Below, in pieces: positions 35,016 through 43,719 of a DNA stretch of 64,000 bases. Positions within the stretch are counted from its first letter, which is position 1, and each line of letters starts with the position of its first letter. This DNA is from Paracoccaceae bacterium (GTDB taxonomy: Bacteria > Pseudomonadota > Alphaproteobacteria > Rhodobacterales > Rhodobacteraceae). The notes below the pieces were generated by a model. The model did no database searches and was not told the origin of the DNA. It was given only the letters and a program-made list of their open reading frames with translations. The translations under genes were made by a program, and so were the position numbers. The stretch is from NCBI GenBank assembly GCA_017510335.1, contig JAFWNM010000010.1:1-64000 (forward strand). Reading direction: 5' to 3'.

Positions 35016-36043
35016 AGATCGACTTTCATACGCTGTATCTGAAAAAACGCTTCCCCTTGCGGATTTCACGCGGTGAAATTCTGGGCGGGGAAAACCTGTT
35101 TATCAGCGTCAGTGACGGCACGCTGACCGGATGGGGCGAAATGGCCCCGGGCGACACAGAAGGGGCCGCAACCGTGGCAGAGGGGCGCGCGCAACTGGAA
35201 GGATTTTGCGCAGGCGGGCTGGACGGGGCCATTCATGACATCTGGGCGCGCGCGCATGCGGGCGGTGTGGGGGCCTGCGCCCTGGCGGCGCTGGACATGG
35301 CCCTGTGGGATTTGCGCGCCAAACAGGCGAATATGCCGCTTTACAAGCTGTTGGGGCTGGCGCGGCGGGGGGTGGTTTCGTCGTTGACAGTGGGTATCAA
35401 CCCGCCAGAAGTGGTGTTTGAACGTGTGCCCCTGTTGCTGGCGCGCGGGGCGCGTGCGCTGAAAGTCAAACTGGGCAGCAGGGACGGCATTGACGCGGAC
35501 AAGGCCATGTTCACGGCAGTCCATGACGCGGCAGCAGGCAGCGGCGCGGCGTTGCGGGTGGACGCCAATGGCGGCTGGTCGCTGCGCGATGCGCGCCACA
35601 TGATGGACTGGCTGGCCAAGCGCGGCGTGGAATATGTGGAACAACCCCTTGTTCAGGGCGCTGAGGACCAGCTGCCCGACCTGTTCCAGTCCCGCGCCCT
35701 GCCGATATTTGTGGATGAATCCTGCCGCTTTTCCACAGACATTCCTGCATTCGCGCATTGCGTGGACGGGGTAAACCTGAAGCTGATGAAAGCAGGCGGT
35801 ATTACCGAAGCGCTGCGCATTGTCGCCACTGCCCGCGCGCATGGGCTGAAAACCATGATCGGGTGCATGGGCGAAAGCGCGGTCGCGATTGCGGCTGGCG
35901 CATCACTATCGGCGCTGTTTGACTATATCGACCTTGATTCACACCTTAATCTTGATCCCGACCCGGCCAGCGGCGCGCCCTTCATAGATGGTGTGACCCT
36001 GCCCGCAGACCGGCCCGGCCACGGAGGATGCCTGAATGCTTGA
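35012..36043 (+). CDS. dgcA: N-acetyl-D-amino acid racemase DgcA-like, enolase superfamily
   Basis: This 343-residue member of the enolase superfamily (dipeptide epimerase/muconate cycloisomerase subgroup) has the KxK base pair in ALKVKLGS, metal ligands in RVDANGGW, YVEQPL and FVDES, and the opposite Lys in NLKLMKAGG. Next to a DUF1611 gene this is the DgcA arrangement, known from marine bacteria that convert N-acetyl-D-glutamate to N-acetyl-L-glutamate. Dipeptide epimerase activity remains an alternative. It overlaps its neighbours on both sides. Confidence 0.8.
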   Translation: MKIDFHTLYLKKRFPLRISRGEILGGENLFISVSDGTLTGWGEMAPGDTEGAATVAEGRAQLEGFCAGGLDGAIHDIWARAHAGGVGACALAALDMALWDLRAKQANMPLYKLLGLARRGVVSSLTVGINPPEVVFERVPLLLARGARALKVKLGSRDGIDADKAMFTAVHDAAAGSGAALRVDANGGWSLRDARHMMDWLAKRGVEYVEQPLVQGAEDQLPDLFQSRALPIFVDESCRFSTDIPAFAHCVDGVNLKLMKAGGITEALRIVATARAHGLKTMIGCMGESAVAIAAGASLSALFDYIDLDSHLNLDPDPASGAPFIDGVTLPADRPGHGGCLNA

Positions 36044-37076
36044 CCCCACACACCCCATCGCGTTGTTTGCCGAAGCGACCATGGGCAGCCTGAACGCCAA
36101 AATGGCCGAAGGCATATTGCGCTATGGGCGCAATCCGGTGGTGGCGGTGATCGACAGCACGCAGGCGGGCAAGCGTGTTCGCGACCTGTGTGCGCTGGAC
36201 AGCGATGTGCCGGTTGTGGCCACGCTGGCCCACGCGCAGGCCCTTGGCGCGTCCGTGCTGGTTCTGGGCACGGCCCCGTCAGGCGGGCGCCTGCCCGTCG
36301 CGTGGAAGGGCGTCTTGCAACAGGCCATCGACGACGGGATGAACCTTGTCAACGGCATGCATGACCGCCTTCAGCCGCTGTTTGCCGACAGGTTGCGCGC
36401 CGGTCAATGGGTCTGGGATTTGCGCGTGCCCCAAGGCGACGCGCCCCCCATCGCCATGGCGCGTGCGGCGGCGCTGGACAATATTCGCGTGCTGATGGTG
36501 GGCACGGATATGGCGATTGGCAAAATGACCGCAGGGCTGGAACTGACGCGCAGCTTGCAATCCTTGGGTCATGATGCCGCGTTTCTGGCCACGGGGCAAA
36601 CGGGTATTGCCATCACGGGCCGCGGCATTCCGCTGGACGCCATCCGTGTGGACCATGCAGGCGGCGCAGTGGAACGCATGGTGCTGGACGCTGGCGGGCA
36701 TGAAATTGTCGTGGTCGAGGGGCAAGGTTCGCTTCTGCATCCGGGCAGCACGGCCACCTTGCCGCTGATGCGCGGCAGCGCCTGCACCCATATGGTGCTG
36801 TGCCACCGGGCGGGCATGGAAACACTGGACGAACTGGACAGCGTCCGCATTCCGCCCCTGCGCGATGTCATTGCCCTGAATGAAGCCGTGGCGCGCGCAG
36901 GCGGCGCGCTGACTGCGGCCAAAGTGGTGGCCATCGCGCTGAACACTGCGCGCCTGTCCGAAGCCGAAGCCCGCGCAGCACTTGACGCGGTCGAGGATGA
37001 AACAGGACTGCCAACCACCGATCCAGTGCGCCATGGGGCTAGCAAACTGGCGCTGGCAGTGACGGGCGGGCGCTAG
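36036..37076 (+). CDS. dgcN: N-acetyltransferase DgcN-like (DUF1611)
   Basis: This 346-residue DUF1611 protein has an N-terminal Rossmann-like half and a C-terminal P-loop-type domain starting near VLMVGTDMAIGKMTAGLEL (about 153-171). In D-glutamate degradation of marine bacteria, DgcN acetylates the D-amino acid before DgcA racemises it. It is the last gene of the operon; a perfect hairpin and a dispersed repeat follow. Confidence 0.8.
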   Translation: MLDPTHPIALFAEATMGSLNAKMAEGILRYGRNPVVAVIDSTQAGKRVRDLCALDSDVPVVATLAHAQALGASVLVLGTAPSGGRLPVAWKGVLQQAIDDGMNLVNGMHDRLQPLFADRLRAGQWVWDLRVPQGDAPPIAMARAAALDNIRVLMVGTDMAIGKMTAGLELTRSLQSLGHDAAFLATGQTGIAITGRGIPLDAIRVDHAGGAVERMVLDAGGHEIVVVEGQGSLLHPGSTATLPLMRGSACTHMVLCHRAGMETLDELDSVRIPPLRDVIALNEAVARAGGALTAAKVVAIALNTARLSEAEARAALDAVEDETGLPTTDPVRHGASKLALAVTGGR

Positions 37077-37082
37077 CGCGTC

Positions 37083-37113
37083 ATGCGCAAAACCGGATGC
37101 CGGTTTTGCGCAT
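37083..37113 (+). terminator. Perfect 14-bp inverted repeat after the amine operon
   Basis: ATGCGCAAAACCGG (37083-37096) is exactly mirrored by CCGGTTTTGCGCAT (37100-37113) with a 3-nt loop, seven bases after the dgcN stop. No T run follows. It probably ends or protects the long rightward transcript. Confidence 0.65.
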
Positions 37114-37178
37114 ATAAACACGCGACCACAAGCAGTTTGAATGGGCCGCGTGCATACCGGTGAACGCGGCGCACCCTA

Positions 37179-37282
37179 GTGCATGTCGCGTTCATTCGTA
37201 TTCACGCGACATGCTCTAACTTATTGGCTTTGCATGTTCGAGGAGCTCAAAACCGGTTCCCACTTTTGAGCAACATGCTCTA
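37179..37282 (+). repeat. Dispersed ~104-bp palindromic repeat, copy 2
   Basis: This is the best-preserved rightward copy. The left half is a hairpin with arms GCATGTCGCG and CGCGACATGC around a TTCATTCGTATTCA-type centre; the right half ends GTTCCCACTTTTGAGCAACATGCTCTA. The last three bases (37280-37282) are the TAG stop codon of the leftward TRAP large-permease gene, as in copy 1 with the DUF1178 gene. Confidence 0.85.
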
Positions 37283-38575
37283 AAGATAGGGAAGCCAAAG
37301 AACCAGCATGGGAAAGGCGATCAGCAGCGCGACATGCAAGATATCTGCCCCCACGAAGGGCAAGGCGCCACGGAAAATCTTGTTTAACGGCACATCCCGT
37401 GCAACGCCTGACAGGATATAAACATTCATGCCGACCGGCGGCGTGATCAAGGCAATCTCGGTCATGCGCACCACAAGGACACCGAACAAAACGGCATCGA
37501 ACCCCATATTCGTGACCAGCGGGAAAAACAGTGGCACTGTCAGGGTCATCATCGCGGATGCGTCAAGAACCATGCCCAGCACAAAATAGACGACCAGTAT
37601 CAACAGCAGAACAGTCATGGGGGCAAAGCCGCTATTGCTGACAAAATCGACAATATGAAGCGGTATGCGGGTGACTGTGATAAAACTGTTGAACACCAGC
37701 GCGCCAAACAGGATGCCGAAGATCATACCTGTCGTTTTGACGGTTGCATAGATTGCCGTGCGCGCGGTTGCCCATGTCAGACGGCCACGCGCCGCCGTAA
37801 TGACAATGGCCCCGAACGCGCCCACAGCCCCGGCTTCGGTGGGGGTAAACCAGCCCAGAATGATCCCGCCCATCACAAGGCCAAACAGAAAAATCACTTC
37901 GCCGGTTGTCTTGAAGCTGCGCAGTTTTTCGCGGAAGGTATATTTCGGCCCACGGGGGCCAGCGTCAGGGTTGATGCGGCAGATTATGGCAATCGTGATA
38001 ATGTAGAACACCGCCAGCAGGATGCCGGGAATGATACCGGCGGCAAACATCGCCCCGATGGATGTTTCTGTCAGAATCCCGTAGATAATGAACATGCCCG
38101 ATGGCGGGATCAGCGCGCCGATGGTGCCGCCCGCGACCACGCTGCCAGATGCCAGCGACAGATCATATTTATGTTTGCGCATTTCGGGCATGGCAACCAG
38201 ACCCATGGTTGCCGTTGTCGCCAGACTGGACGCGCTGACCGATGCAAACCCTGCTGACGCCCCGATCGTTGCCATCGCCAGCCCGCCACGCCTGCGGCCA
38301 ATCCATTTTGCCGCGAATTCATACATGTCCTTGCCGATGCCGGATGCGAACATCAGATGCGCCATGAACAGGAATAGCGGAATGGTCCCGATAGCGTGGT
38401 TGGTGACAATCCCATAAGTTGTCACCCCGATCCGCACCACAGCCGCATCGAAACTGATGATCGCGGCAAAACCGGCAAACCCCACCAGCCCCATTGCAAA
38501 CCCGATCGGCATTCCCGCCGCTATAAGGGCGAAGACCACAGCAAGCCCCATAAATCCGATAGCGACAGTGCTCAT
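37280..38575 (-). CDS. TRAP transporter large permease
   Basis: This 431-residue DctM-type permease has a dozen or more hydrophobic segments and the conserved blocks AMGLVGFAGF, GRRRGGLAMATIGASAGFASVSASSLATTATMG and LIPPSGMFIIYGILTE. It moves a small organic anion with sodium using the DctP receptor. Its start overlaps the small-permease stop (ATGA). Its stop codon is supplied by repeat copy 2, so the C-terminus may have been set by the element. It is the last gene of the operon that begins at 43661. Confidence 0.93.
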   Translation of the reverse strand: MSTVAIGFMGLAVVFALIAAGMPIGFAMGLVGFAGFAAIISFDAAVVRIGVTTYGIVTNHAIGTIPLFLFMAHLMFASGIGKDMYEFAAKWIGRRRGGLAMATIGASAGFASVSASSLATTATMGLVAMPEMRKHKYDLSLASGSVVAGGTIGALIPPSGMFIIYGILTETSIGAMFAAGIIPGILLAVFYIITIAIICRINPDAGPRGPKYTFREKLRSFKTTGEVIFLFGLVMGGIILGWFTPTEAGAVGAFGAIVITAARGRLTWATARTAIYATVKTTGMIFGILFGALVFNSFITVTRIPLHIVDFVSNSGFAPMTVLLLILVVYFVLGMVLDASAMMTLTVPLFFPLVTNMGFDAVLFGVLVVRMTEIALITPPVGMNVYILSGVARDVPLNKIFRGALPFVGADILHVALLIAFPMLVLWLPYL

Positions 38576-39093
38576 AGTTTGTTTTCCAGTTTTTCGGGGG
38601 TATTGATGCTGTCATCATGTCCGAACAAAAGCTGGACAACCTTGAACAGCAGCGTCACGCAGATCAGGATCATGGCGGCAGCCATCATCCACCTGAAGGG
38701 CGCAATCGGAATATTGATGATGGGCGATGTTTCGCCCTGCGCGCCACGCCGGATGGCTTCGCGTATCGTTGCCAATGCAACGGCCATCCAGAACAGCGAC
38801 CCCAAACCAAGCATCAGCCCCTTCAGCGTCAGGCGAAACCGCCGGTGGTGCAGCCGGTCTACAAAAAGCGACACGCCGGTATGTTCGTTTTGCATCGTCG
38901 CATAAGCCAGCGCAAAGCTGATGGCCGGAATAAGCAACAGTTCCGCAATAACGTAGGTGCCGGGAAAGGCTATTCCGACTGCGCGGAACACGACCGTCAC
39001 CACTGTCAGCATCATAAGGGCCAGAATGCCTGCCACGGCAATCATGCCTGACACACGGCTGAAGAAATCCAGAATGCGCTGACCGTATCGCAT
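38572..39093 (-). CDS. TRAP transporter small permease
   Basis: This DctQ-type protein has about 173 residues from the ATG at 39093, which follows AAGG; two further upstream ATG codons are possible. It has four hydrophobic helices: MIAVAGILALMMLTVV, YVIAELLLIPAISFALAY, GLMLGLGSLFWMAVAL and WMMAAAMILICVTLLF. The EHTGVSLFVDRL loop is typical of the family. It partners the large permease. Confidence 0.9.
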   Translation of the reverse strand: MRYGQRILDFFSRVSGMIAVAGILALMMLTVVTVVFRAVGIAFPGTYVIAELLLIPAISFALAYATMQNEHTGVSLFVDRLHHRRFRLTLKGLMLGLGSLFWMAVALATIREAIRRGAQGETSPIINIPIAPFRWMMAAAMILICVTLLFKVVQLLFGHDDSINTPEKLENKL

Positions 39094-39122
39094 ATATCCA
39101 TACCTTGAGTGTTTGGGAAAGC

Positions 39123-39149
39123 GGGGCATGGCGGGGGCCAGCATGCCCC
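39123..39149 (-). promoter_or_regulatory. Hairpin between dctP and dctQM
   Basis: GGGGCATG (39123-39130) pairs with CATGCCCC (39142-39149) in the 77-bp gap after the TRAP receptor gene. A stable hairpin here fits partial termination or mRNA protection, which would give more receptor than permease, as is common in TRAP operons. Confidence 0.5.
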
Positions 39150-39170
39150 CACCACAGTCACATTGCGGGA

Positions 39171-40178
39171 TCAGTCACGGGGCGCGCGCACGCGTTCCAG
39201 AATTTCCGTTCCCGGCAGGCCAAGTGTGTCCAGCCGCTGGGCGGTGGCGCGGGCGGGTTCTGCGAAAGCGGCCGAATATTCGGTGATCACGCTGTCGTCC
39301 ACGGCGTTGAATGCCACACCCAGTTCCTCGCCATAGGCGCGGCCCGCCTCTTCGGACGCTTGTGCCAGTTCATAGGTCATTGTGGTCAGCCACAGGACGT
39401 TGTCTTCAAAGACCTGTTGAATGTCAGCGGGCAGCCGGGACCAGACAGCACCATTCATACCGCGCGAAGGATAGGCCCCCCGGCTATGGGGCAATTCCGA
39501 GTAATAGCTGATGACTTCGGCAAAGCTGAGGGAACGCAGCGCTTCATATGGCGCGATGACACCGTCCACGACACCACGTTCCAGCGCGGGATAGGTGTCT
39601 GTCATGGGCATGGTCACCCCTTCTGCACCAAAACCGGCCAATGCGCTGACATAGTCAACTGCAGACCGGATACGCAGGCCCTGCAGGTCGCCAAGCTGCT
39701 GGAACGGGCGGTCGCGCAGCATAAGATGCATGGGCGTGCCCACATTGAACCCCAGAACCTTGACGCCGTCCAACTCCTCCTCGAACTGGGGAAATTCGTT
39801 CCATAGGTCCAGATACACATCCAGCACTTCAAGCGCGTCTTCATAGCCATAAAAGAACGATGGCGTGTTGCGCGACAATTCATACCCGGAACTGGCATAG
39901 ATCGGCGCGATATAGGCAAGATCGGCTACCCCTGCCGCCAGTTCGTCAATCCCCTCGCGGCTGGTGATCAGCGACCGCCCCCAGAAGGGTGTAATTTCAA
40001 CACGCCCGTCGGTTTGTTCGTGAATGCGGTCAATCCATGCCTGATCCGCCTCGCCATATGGGTGCGTCGGGCCATAGGGCGACGCATAGGTAAGCCGAAA
40101 TTCCTGGGCAGTTGCCATGCCCAGCCCAAGGATGGTGCAAATTCCACCCACTATTGCAGTTTTCGTCAGGTTCGCCAT
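39171..40178 (-). CDS. TRAP transporter substrate-binding protein
   Basis: This 335-residue DctP-type receptor has a signal peptide ending at MATAQ. The mature part starts EFRLTYASPYGPTHPYG, and the family carboxylate-binding Arg is expected in the DLQGLRIRSAVDY segment. It captures an organic acid in the periplasm. It is encoded 26 bp after a CoA-transferase gene on the same strand, so the imported acid is a plausible substrate for CoA activation. Confidence 0.9.
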   Translation of the reverse strand: MANLTKTAIVGGICTILGLGMATAQEFRLTYASPYGPTHPYGEADQAWIDRIHEQTDGRVEITPFWGRSLITSREGIDELAAGVADLAYIAPIYASSGYELSRNTPSFFYGYEDALEVLDVYLDLWNEFPQFEEELDGVKVLGFNVGTPMHLMLRDRPFQQLGDLQGLRIRSAVDYVSALAGFGAEGVTMPMTDTYPALERGVVDGVIAPYEALRSLSFAEVISYYSELPHSRGAYPSRGMNGAVWSRLPADIQQVFEDNVLWLTTMTYELAQASEEAGRAYGEELGVAFNAVDDSVITEYSAAFAEPARATAQRLDTLGLPGTEILERVRAPRD

Positions 40179-40204
40179 CGTTTCCTCCCGATTTGATGGT
40201 TAGG

Positions 40205-41389
40205 TCAAGTGTCGTCTCCGAACACGCCGGACGCGGTGAGGGCGGTAATTTCATCCACCTTCAGCCCCGCCGCATGCAGGATTTCATCGCGGTTCTGTCC
40301 GGGCAACGGTGCCAGATTGCGAAACTGCGCAGGCGTTCCCGTTAATTTGACCGGCGTTCCGATATGGCGCATCGTTCGCCCTGTGGCGGATTGCACGCGC
40401 AGCACCATCCCGCGCGCCATGTTATGGTCATCGGCAAGCGCATCATGCACGTCATGCACCGCGCTGAACTGGGTTTGGGCGGCGGCAAGCACCTCCAGCC
40501 ATTCATCGCGCGTGCGCGTGGCGAATATGCGTTCCAACTCTGCGCGCAGCGTTGGCCAAGAGTCGACGTCATGCTGCAATTGCGCATATTCCGGCTTTCC
40601 AACCGCATCGCAAAAGCGGCGCCAATAGCGCGGTTCCATATCTGTGGTGACAATGAATTTTCCATCCTTCGTGCGCCATAACCCCATATCCGCGCGGCGC
40701 ATTCCGCGGGGCGGAATGCTGGCAGGGTCAGGATGGCGTGACAGGACGTTTACAAGAAGCGACATGGAACAATCGCTCATGGCGATATCAACATGCTGCC
40801 CATGGCCAGTGCGCGCCCGCGCGGTCAAGGCCGCCAGAATGCCAAAAGCCGCATGCGTTCCCGTGACAATATCGGCAACAGGCACCCCTGCGAAGGACGG
40901 TGCGTCAGGGTTTTCCCCCATCCGCGACAGCGCACCCGACACGGCCAGCGCAACCGGGTCATGGCCGGGTTTGTCGCGGTAAGGGCCGGTCTGCCCGCAT
41001 AAGGTCAGGCTGCAGTAAACCAGCCCCGGATTGACCTGTACAAGGTCGTCAAACCCCAAGCCCAGCCCGGCAAGAACGCCGGGGCGATAGTCCTCGACCA
41101 CGACATCGGCATCGCGCGCCAGTCGTTTGACAAGCGCCTGCGCGTCAGGATTGCCGATATCAAGTTTCATCGATTTCTTGTTGCGCGACAGGATGTCGTT
41201 GTGCCGTATGTCAGCGCGCGCGTCTGCCGACAGGCGGTCCCAGCCAAAAACCTTCGCCTGTTTGTCCAGTTCGCGCGGGTTTTCAAGGCGAATGACCTCC
41301 GCGCCCATGTCGGCAAGCAGCCATGTGCAATACGGCCCCGGCAACAAACGCGAGAAATCCAGCACCTTTATTCCTTGCAGCGCGGTCAT
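40205..41389 (-). CDS. CaiB/BaiF class III CoA-transferase, Asp-containing
   Basis: This 394-residue class III CoA-transferase has the N-terminal motif KVLDFSRLLPGPYCTWLLAD and the catalytic-Asp context GQHVDIAMSDCSM, so the active-site Asp is kept. These homodimers move CoA between carboxylic acids through a mixed-anhydride path. Its start overlaps the preceding CoA-transferase gene (ATGA). Third gene of the operon running from 43661 into the TRAP genes. Confidence 0.88.
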   Translation of the reverse strand: MTALQGIKVLDFSRLLPGPYCTWLLADMGAEVIRLENPRELDKQAKVFGWDRLSADARADIRHNDILSRNKKSMKLDIGNPDAQALVKRLARDADVVVEDYRPGVLAGLGLGFDDLVQVNPGLVYCSLTLCGQTGPYRDKPGHDPVALAVSGALSRMGENPDAPSFAGVPVADIVTGTHAAFGILAALTARARTGHGQHVDIAMSDCSMSLLVNVLSRHPDPASIPPRGMRRADMGLWRTKDGKFIVTTDMEPRYWRRFCDAVGKPEYAQLQHDVDSWPTLRAELERIFATRTRDEWLEVLAAAQTQFSAVHDVHDALADDHNMARGMVLRVQSATGRTMRHIGTPVKLTGTPAQFRNLAPLPGQNRDEILHAAGLKVDEITALTASGVFGDDT

Positions 41390-42483
41390 TCAAACGCCTC
41401 CCAGCCGGGAAAGCTGTTCAGCGTAGCCTTGGGCGACAGCGTCCGAGGGGGGGGCGGGCCGCCTGCGTCATGGCCGAATAATGGCCCCGGCAGGCGTGTT
41501 GTGCCGGTGTCGGAGGTGACTGGAACGAACAGGCCGCGCTGTGCCAGATGGTCACTTTCGCGCACCTCGTCCAGGTTCTGAATGACCGAAAGCCCCCAGC
41601 CCAGTTCAAGCGACCATTGCCCAAGCTGCACCTTTGGGTGGCGTGCAAAGAACGCTTCCAGAATGCTTTGCCAATGGTCGATCACGTCCTGGGGCATGTC
41701 GGCAACCAGAATTGCGGACCAGTCCACCGCCGCCAGTTCGCCTGCCGCGTTGTGTTGTTCCAGAACCTTGACGACTGCGCGCATCATGTTCGGGTTGTCG
41801 ATCATGGACCATGTCACATACCCGTCGGCACAGGGCCAGACCTGACGCACACCCGACTTGCCGCGCACAAGGCGGTTTCCCGTGCGTGTGCCGATCCGGC
41901 CCGTCCATTCATACATGATGGCTTCACGGTAATTCGCCAGGGTTGTGGACTGTAGCGCCGACACATCGACACGCTGCCCCTGTCCGGTGCGGTGGCGTGC
42001 ATGAAGGGCCATCAACCCCGCCGTTGCCACCTGTATTCCTGTCAACGCATAGGCCTGTTCACCGGGAAACCGAAGTGGCGGGCGATCTGGATCGCCGGTA
42101 ATATGCATCAACCCGCTTTGCGCCATCAGCGTCAGGTCCGTGGCCACATGGCCGCTGCGTGGCCCGTCCGCGCTATAGGGGCGCGCGATTACATGGATCA
42201 GGCGGTCGTTTTCCACCAACAGGTTTTCGGGCAAGGCAGGACCGCGTCTGCGGTCATCCAGAAACATATCCGCCCCGGCCAGCACCGGCAAAAGTGACGA
42301 AACATCCTCGGGCCAGCTATAGCGGTGCTTGCCATGGCCCCACGCAAGCTCACGCGCTTGCGTGGACGTGTCCCTGCGCGACACGCTGATGACTGTAGCG
42401 CCCAGTTCCGCCAGCATGCGCCCGCCCAGGTCCACCAGACCGTCCGACAGTTCCAGAACGCGAATTCCCTGAAGCTGGCTCAT
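41386..42483 (-). CDS. CaiB/BaiF CoA-transferase-like protein lacking the catalytic Asp
   Basis: This 365-residue protein of the class III CoA-transferase family starts RVLELSDGLVDLGGRMLAELG. Where active enzymes have Asp in GQxVDVAMxD, this one reads GQRVDVSALQS, with Gln at the aligned position. It is also shorter than its neighbours. It may be a non-catalytic partner of the next-door protein, as in two-subunit enzymes such as benzylsuccinate CoA-transferase. ATGA overlaps at both ends couple it to the two other CoA-transferase genes. Confidence 0.85.
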   Translation of the reverse strand: MSQLQGIRVLELSDGLVDLGGRMLAELGATVISVSRRDTSTQARELAWGHGKHRYSWPEDVSSLLPVLAGADMFLDDRRRGPALPENLLVENDRLIHVIARPYSADGPRSGHVATDLTLMAQSGLMHITGDPDRPPLRFPGEQAYALTGIQVATAGLMALHARHRTGQGQRVDVSALQSTTLANYREAIMYEWTGRIGTRTGNRLVRGKSGVRQVWPCADGYVTWSMIDNPNMMRAVVKVLEQHNAAGELAAVDWSAILVADMPQDVIDHWQSILEAFFARHPKVQLGQWSLELGWGLSVIQNLDEVRESDHLAQRGLFVPVTSDTGTTRLPGPLFGHDAGGPPPPRTLSPKATLNSFPGWEAFE

Positions 42484-43661
42484 GCGATGACCCCTTGTGC
42501 GTGCAGTTCTTCGACATCGCGCGCGGACATTCCCAGCATGTCACAAAACACGTCCTTGTTATGCGCCCCCAGACAGGGGGCGGCGGTGACACATGCAGGG
42601 GTGTGCGAGAATTTCATCGGCGGGGTGGGCATCATGCTTGTGCCCAGAACGGGATGATCCACTGCAACAAAATGGCCAGCCGCGCGCAATTCCGGGTCTT
42701 CAAACACATCGCGCCCGTCCTGCACGGCTGCCGCAGGAACGCCCGCTGCAGCAAGTTCCGCTAGCAACGTGTCGCGGTCCACCACTGCCGTGGCGCGGCC
42801 AAGCGCCTGATCAACGGCATCTGCATGTGTGACGCGGTCCTGTGCTGTGTCGAACACCGGGTCGGGGGCGATGCGCAGCACGGCGCAAATGCTGCGCCAC
42901 TGCGCATCTGTTTCGGTAGCGATTGCGATCCATTTTTCATGACCGGCGCAGGGATAGACACCATGCGGTGACATCACGGGGTCCGAATTCCCCGTTTTGC
43001 GGGCCTGTGGTGCGGCAAACAGGTCGGCAATGACATGAACCATCGGCTCAATCTGCGAAATGTCCAGATGCTGGCCCTTGCCCGTCCGCTGGCGGTATTC
43101 CAGCGCCGACAACACAGCCACAGTGGCAAACATGGGCGCAACGACATCGCCATAGGCAAGTGGCGGCATGTGTGGGGGGCGGTCCGGCCAGCCCGACAGC
43201 GCGGCATGCCCAGAATGGGCGGCGGCAGAATTGCCATACCCGCGAAACCCCGCCATGGGGCCACTGCGCCCCGCAACCGACACACTGGCCAGAATGATAT
43301 CCGGCTTGATCTGGCGCAGGGTATCATAGCCAAGCCCGATGCGTTCCATATAGCCGGGGCCGAAGTTTTCCACCACGACATCGGCCCACAGGACAAGCTG
43401 ACGCGCCAGTTCCACCCCGCGCGGGTCCGACAGGTTCAGCGTCACACTTTTCTTCGATGTGTTGGATTGCGCGAAAAAGGCCGAGCCGTCATGGTCAGTA
43501 GACTTGCCTGCAAAAGGTGGCGAACGCCGCCCCAGATCAAGCCTGCGCGCAGACTCGATCTTGATGACCATGGCCCCGTTATCGGCCAGGTCCATTGTCG
43601 CCCTTGGTCCGGCACCGACCCAACTGAAGTCAGCTATCTTTACACCTTCTAGTGCGCGCAT
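42480..43661 (-). CDS. CaiB/BaiF CoA-transferase, Glu at the active position
   Basis: This 393-residue class III CoA-transferase starts at the ATG at 43661 after GGGGGAAAC. The N-terminal fold motif is KIADFSWVGAGPRATMDLADNG. At the catalytic position it reads GQHLDISQIEPMV, with Glu for Asp. It is the first gene of a six-gene leftward operon (three CoA-transferases, then TRAP PQM), and a palindromic operator lies 30 bp before the start. Confidence 0.85.
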   Translation of the reverse strand: MRALEGVKIADFSWVGAGPRATMDLADNGAMVIKIESARRLDLGRRSPPFAGKSTDHDGSAFFAQSNTSKKSVTLNLSDPRGVELARQLVLWADVVVENFGPGYMERIGLGYDTLRQIKPDIILASVSVAGRSGPMAGFRGYGNSAAAHSGHAALSGWPDRPPHMPPLAYGDVVAPMFATVAVLSALEYRQRTGKGQHLDISQIEPMVHVIADLFAAPQARKTGNSDPVMSPHGVYPCAGHEKWIAIATETDAQWRSICAVLRIAPDPVFDTAQDRVTHADAVDQALGRATAVVDRDTLLAELAAAGVPAAAVQDGRDVFEDPELRAAGHFVAVDHPVLGTSMMPTPPMKFSHTPACVTAAPCLGAHNKDVFCDMLGMSARDVEELHAQGVIA

Positions 43662-43690
43662 GTTTCCCCCAAGCAACCTGGTCCCTTAAC

Positions 43691-43707
43691 GGTTCATCAT
43701 ATGAACT
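43691..43707. promoter_or_regulatory. Putative MarR operator, site A
   Basis: GGTTCATCATATGAACT contains GTTCAT-CAT-ATGAAC, a perfect 6-bp inverted repeat. It lies 30 bp before the start of the first CoA-transferase gene, between that gene and the dehydratase-like gene. Two further copies lie at 46109 and 46781. Confidence 0.7.
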
Positions 43708-43719
43708 ATTCAGAGCAAT

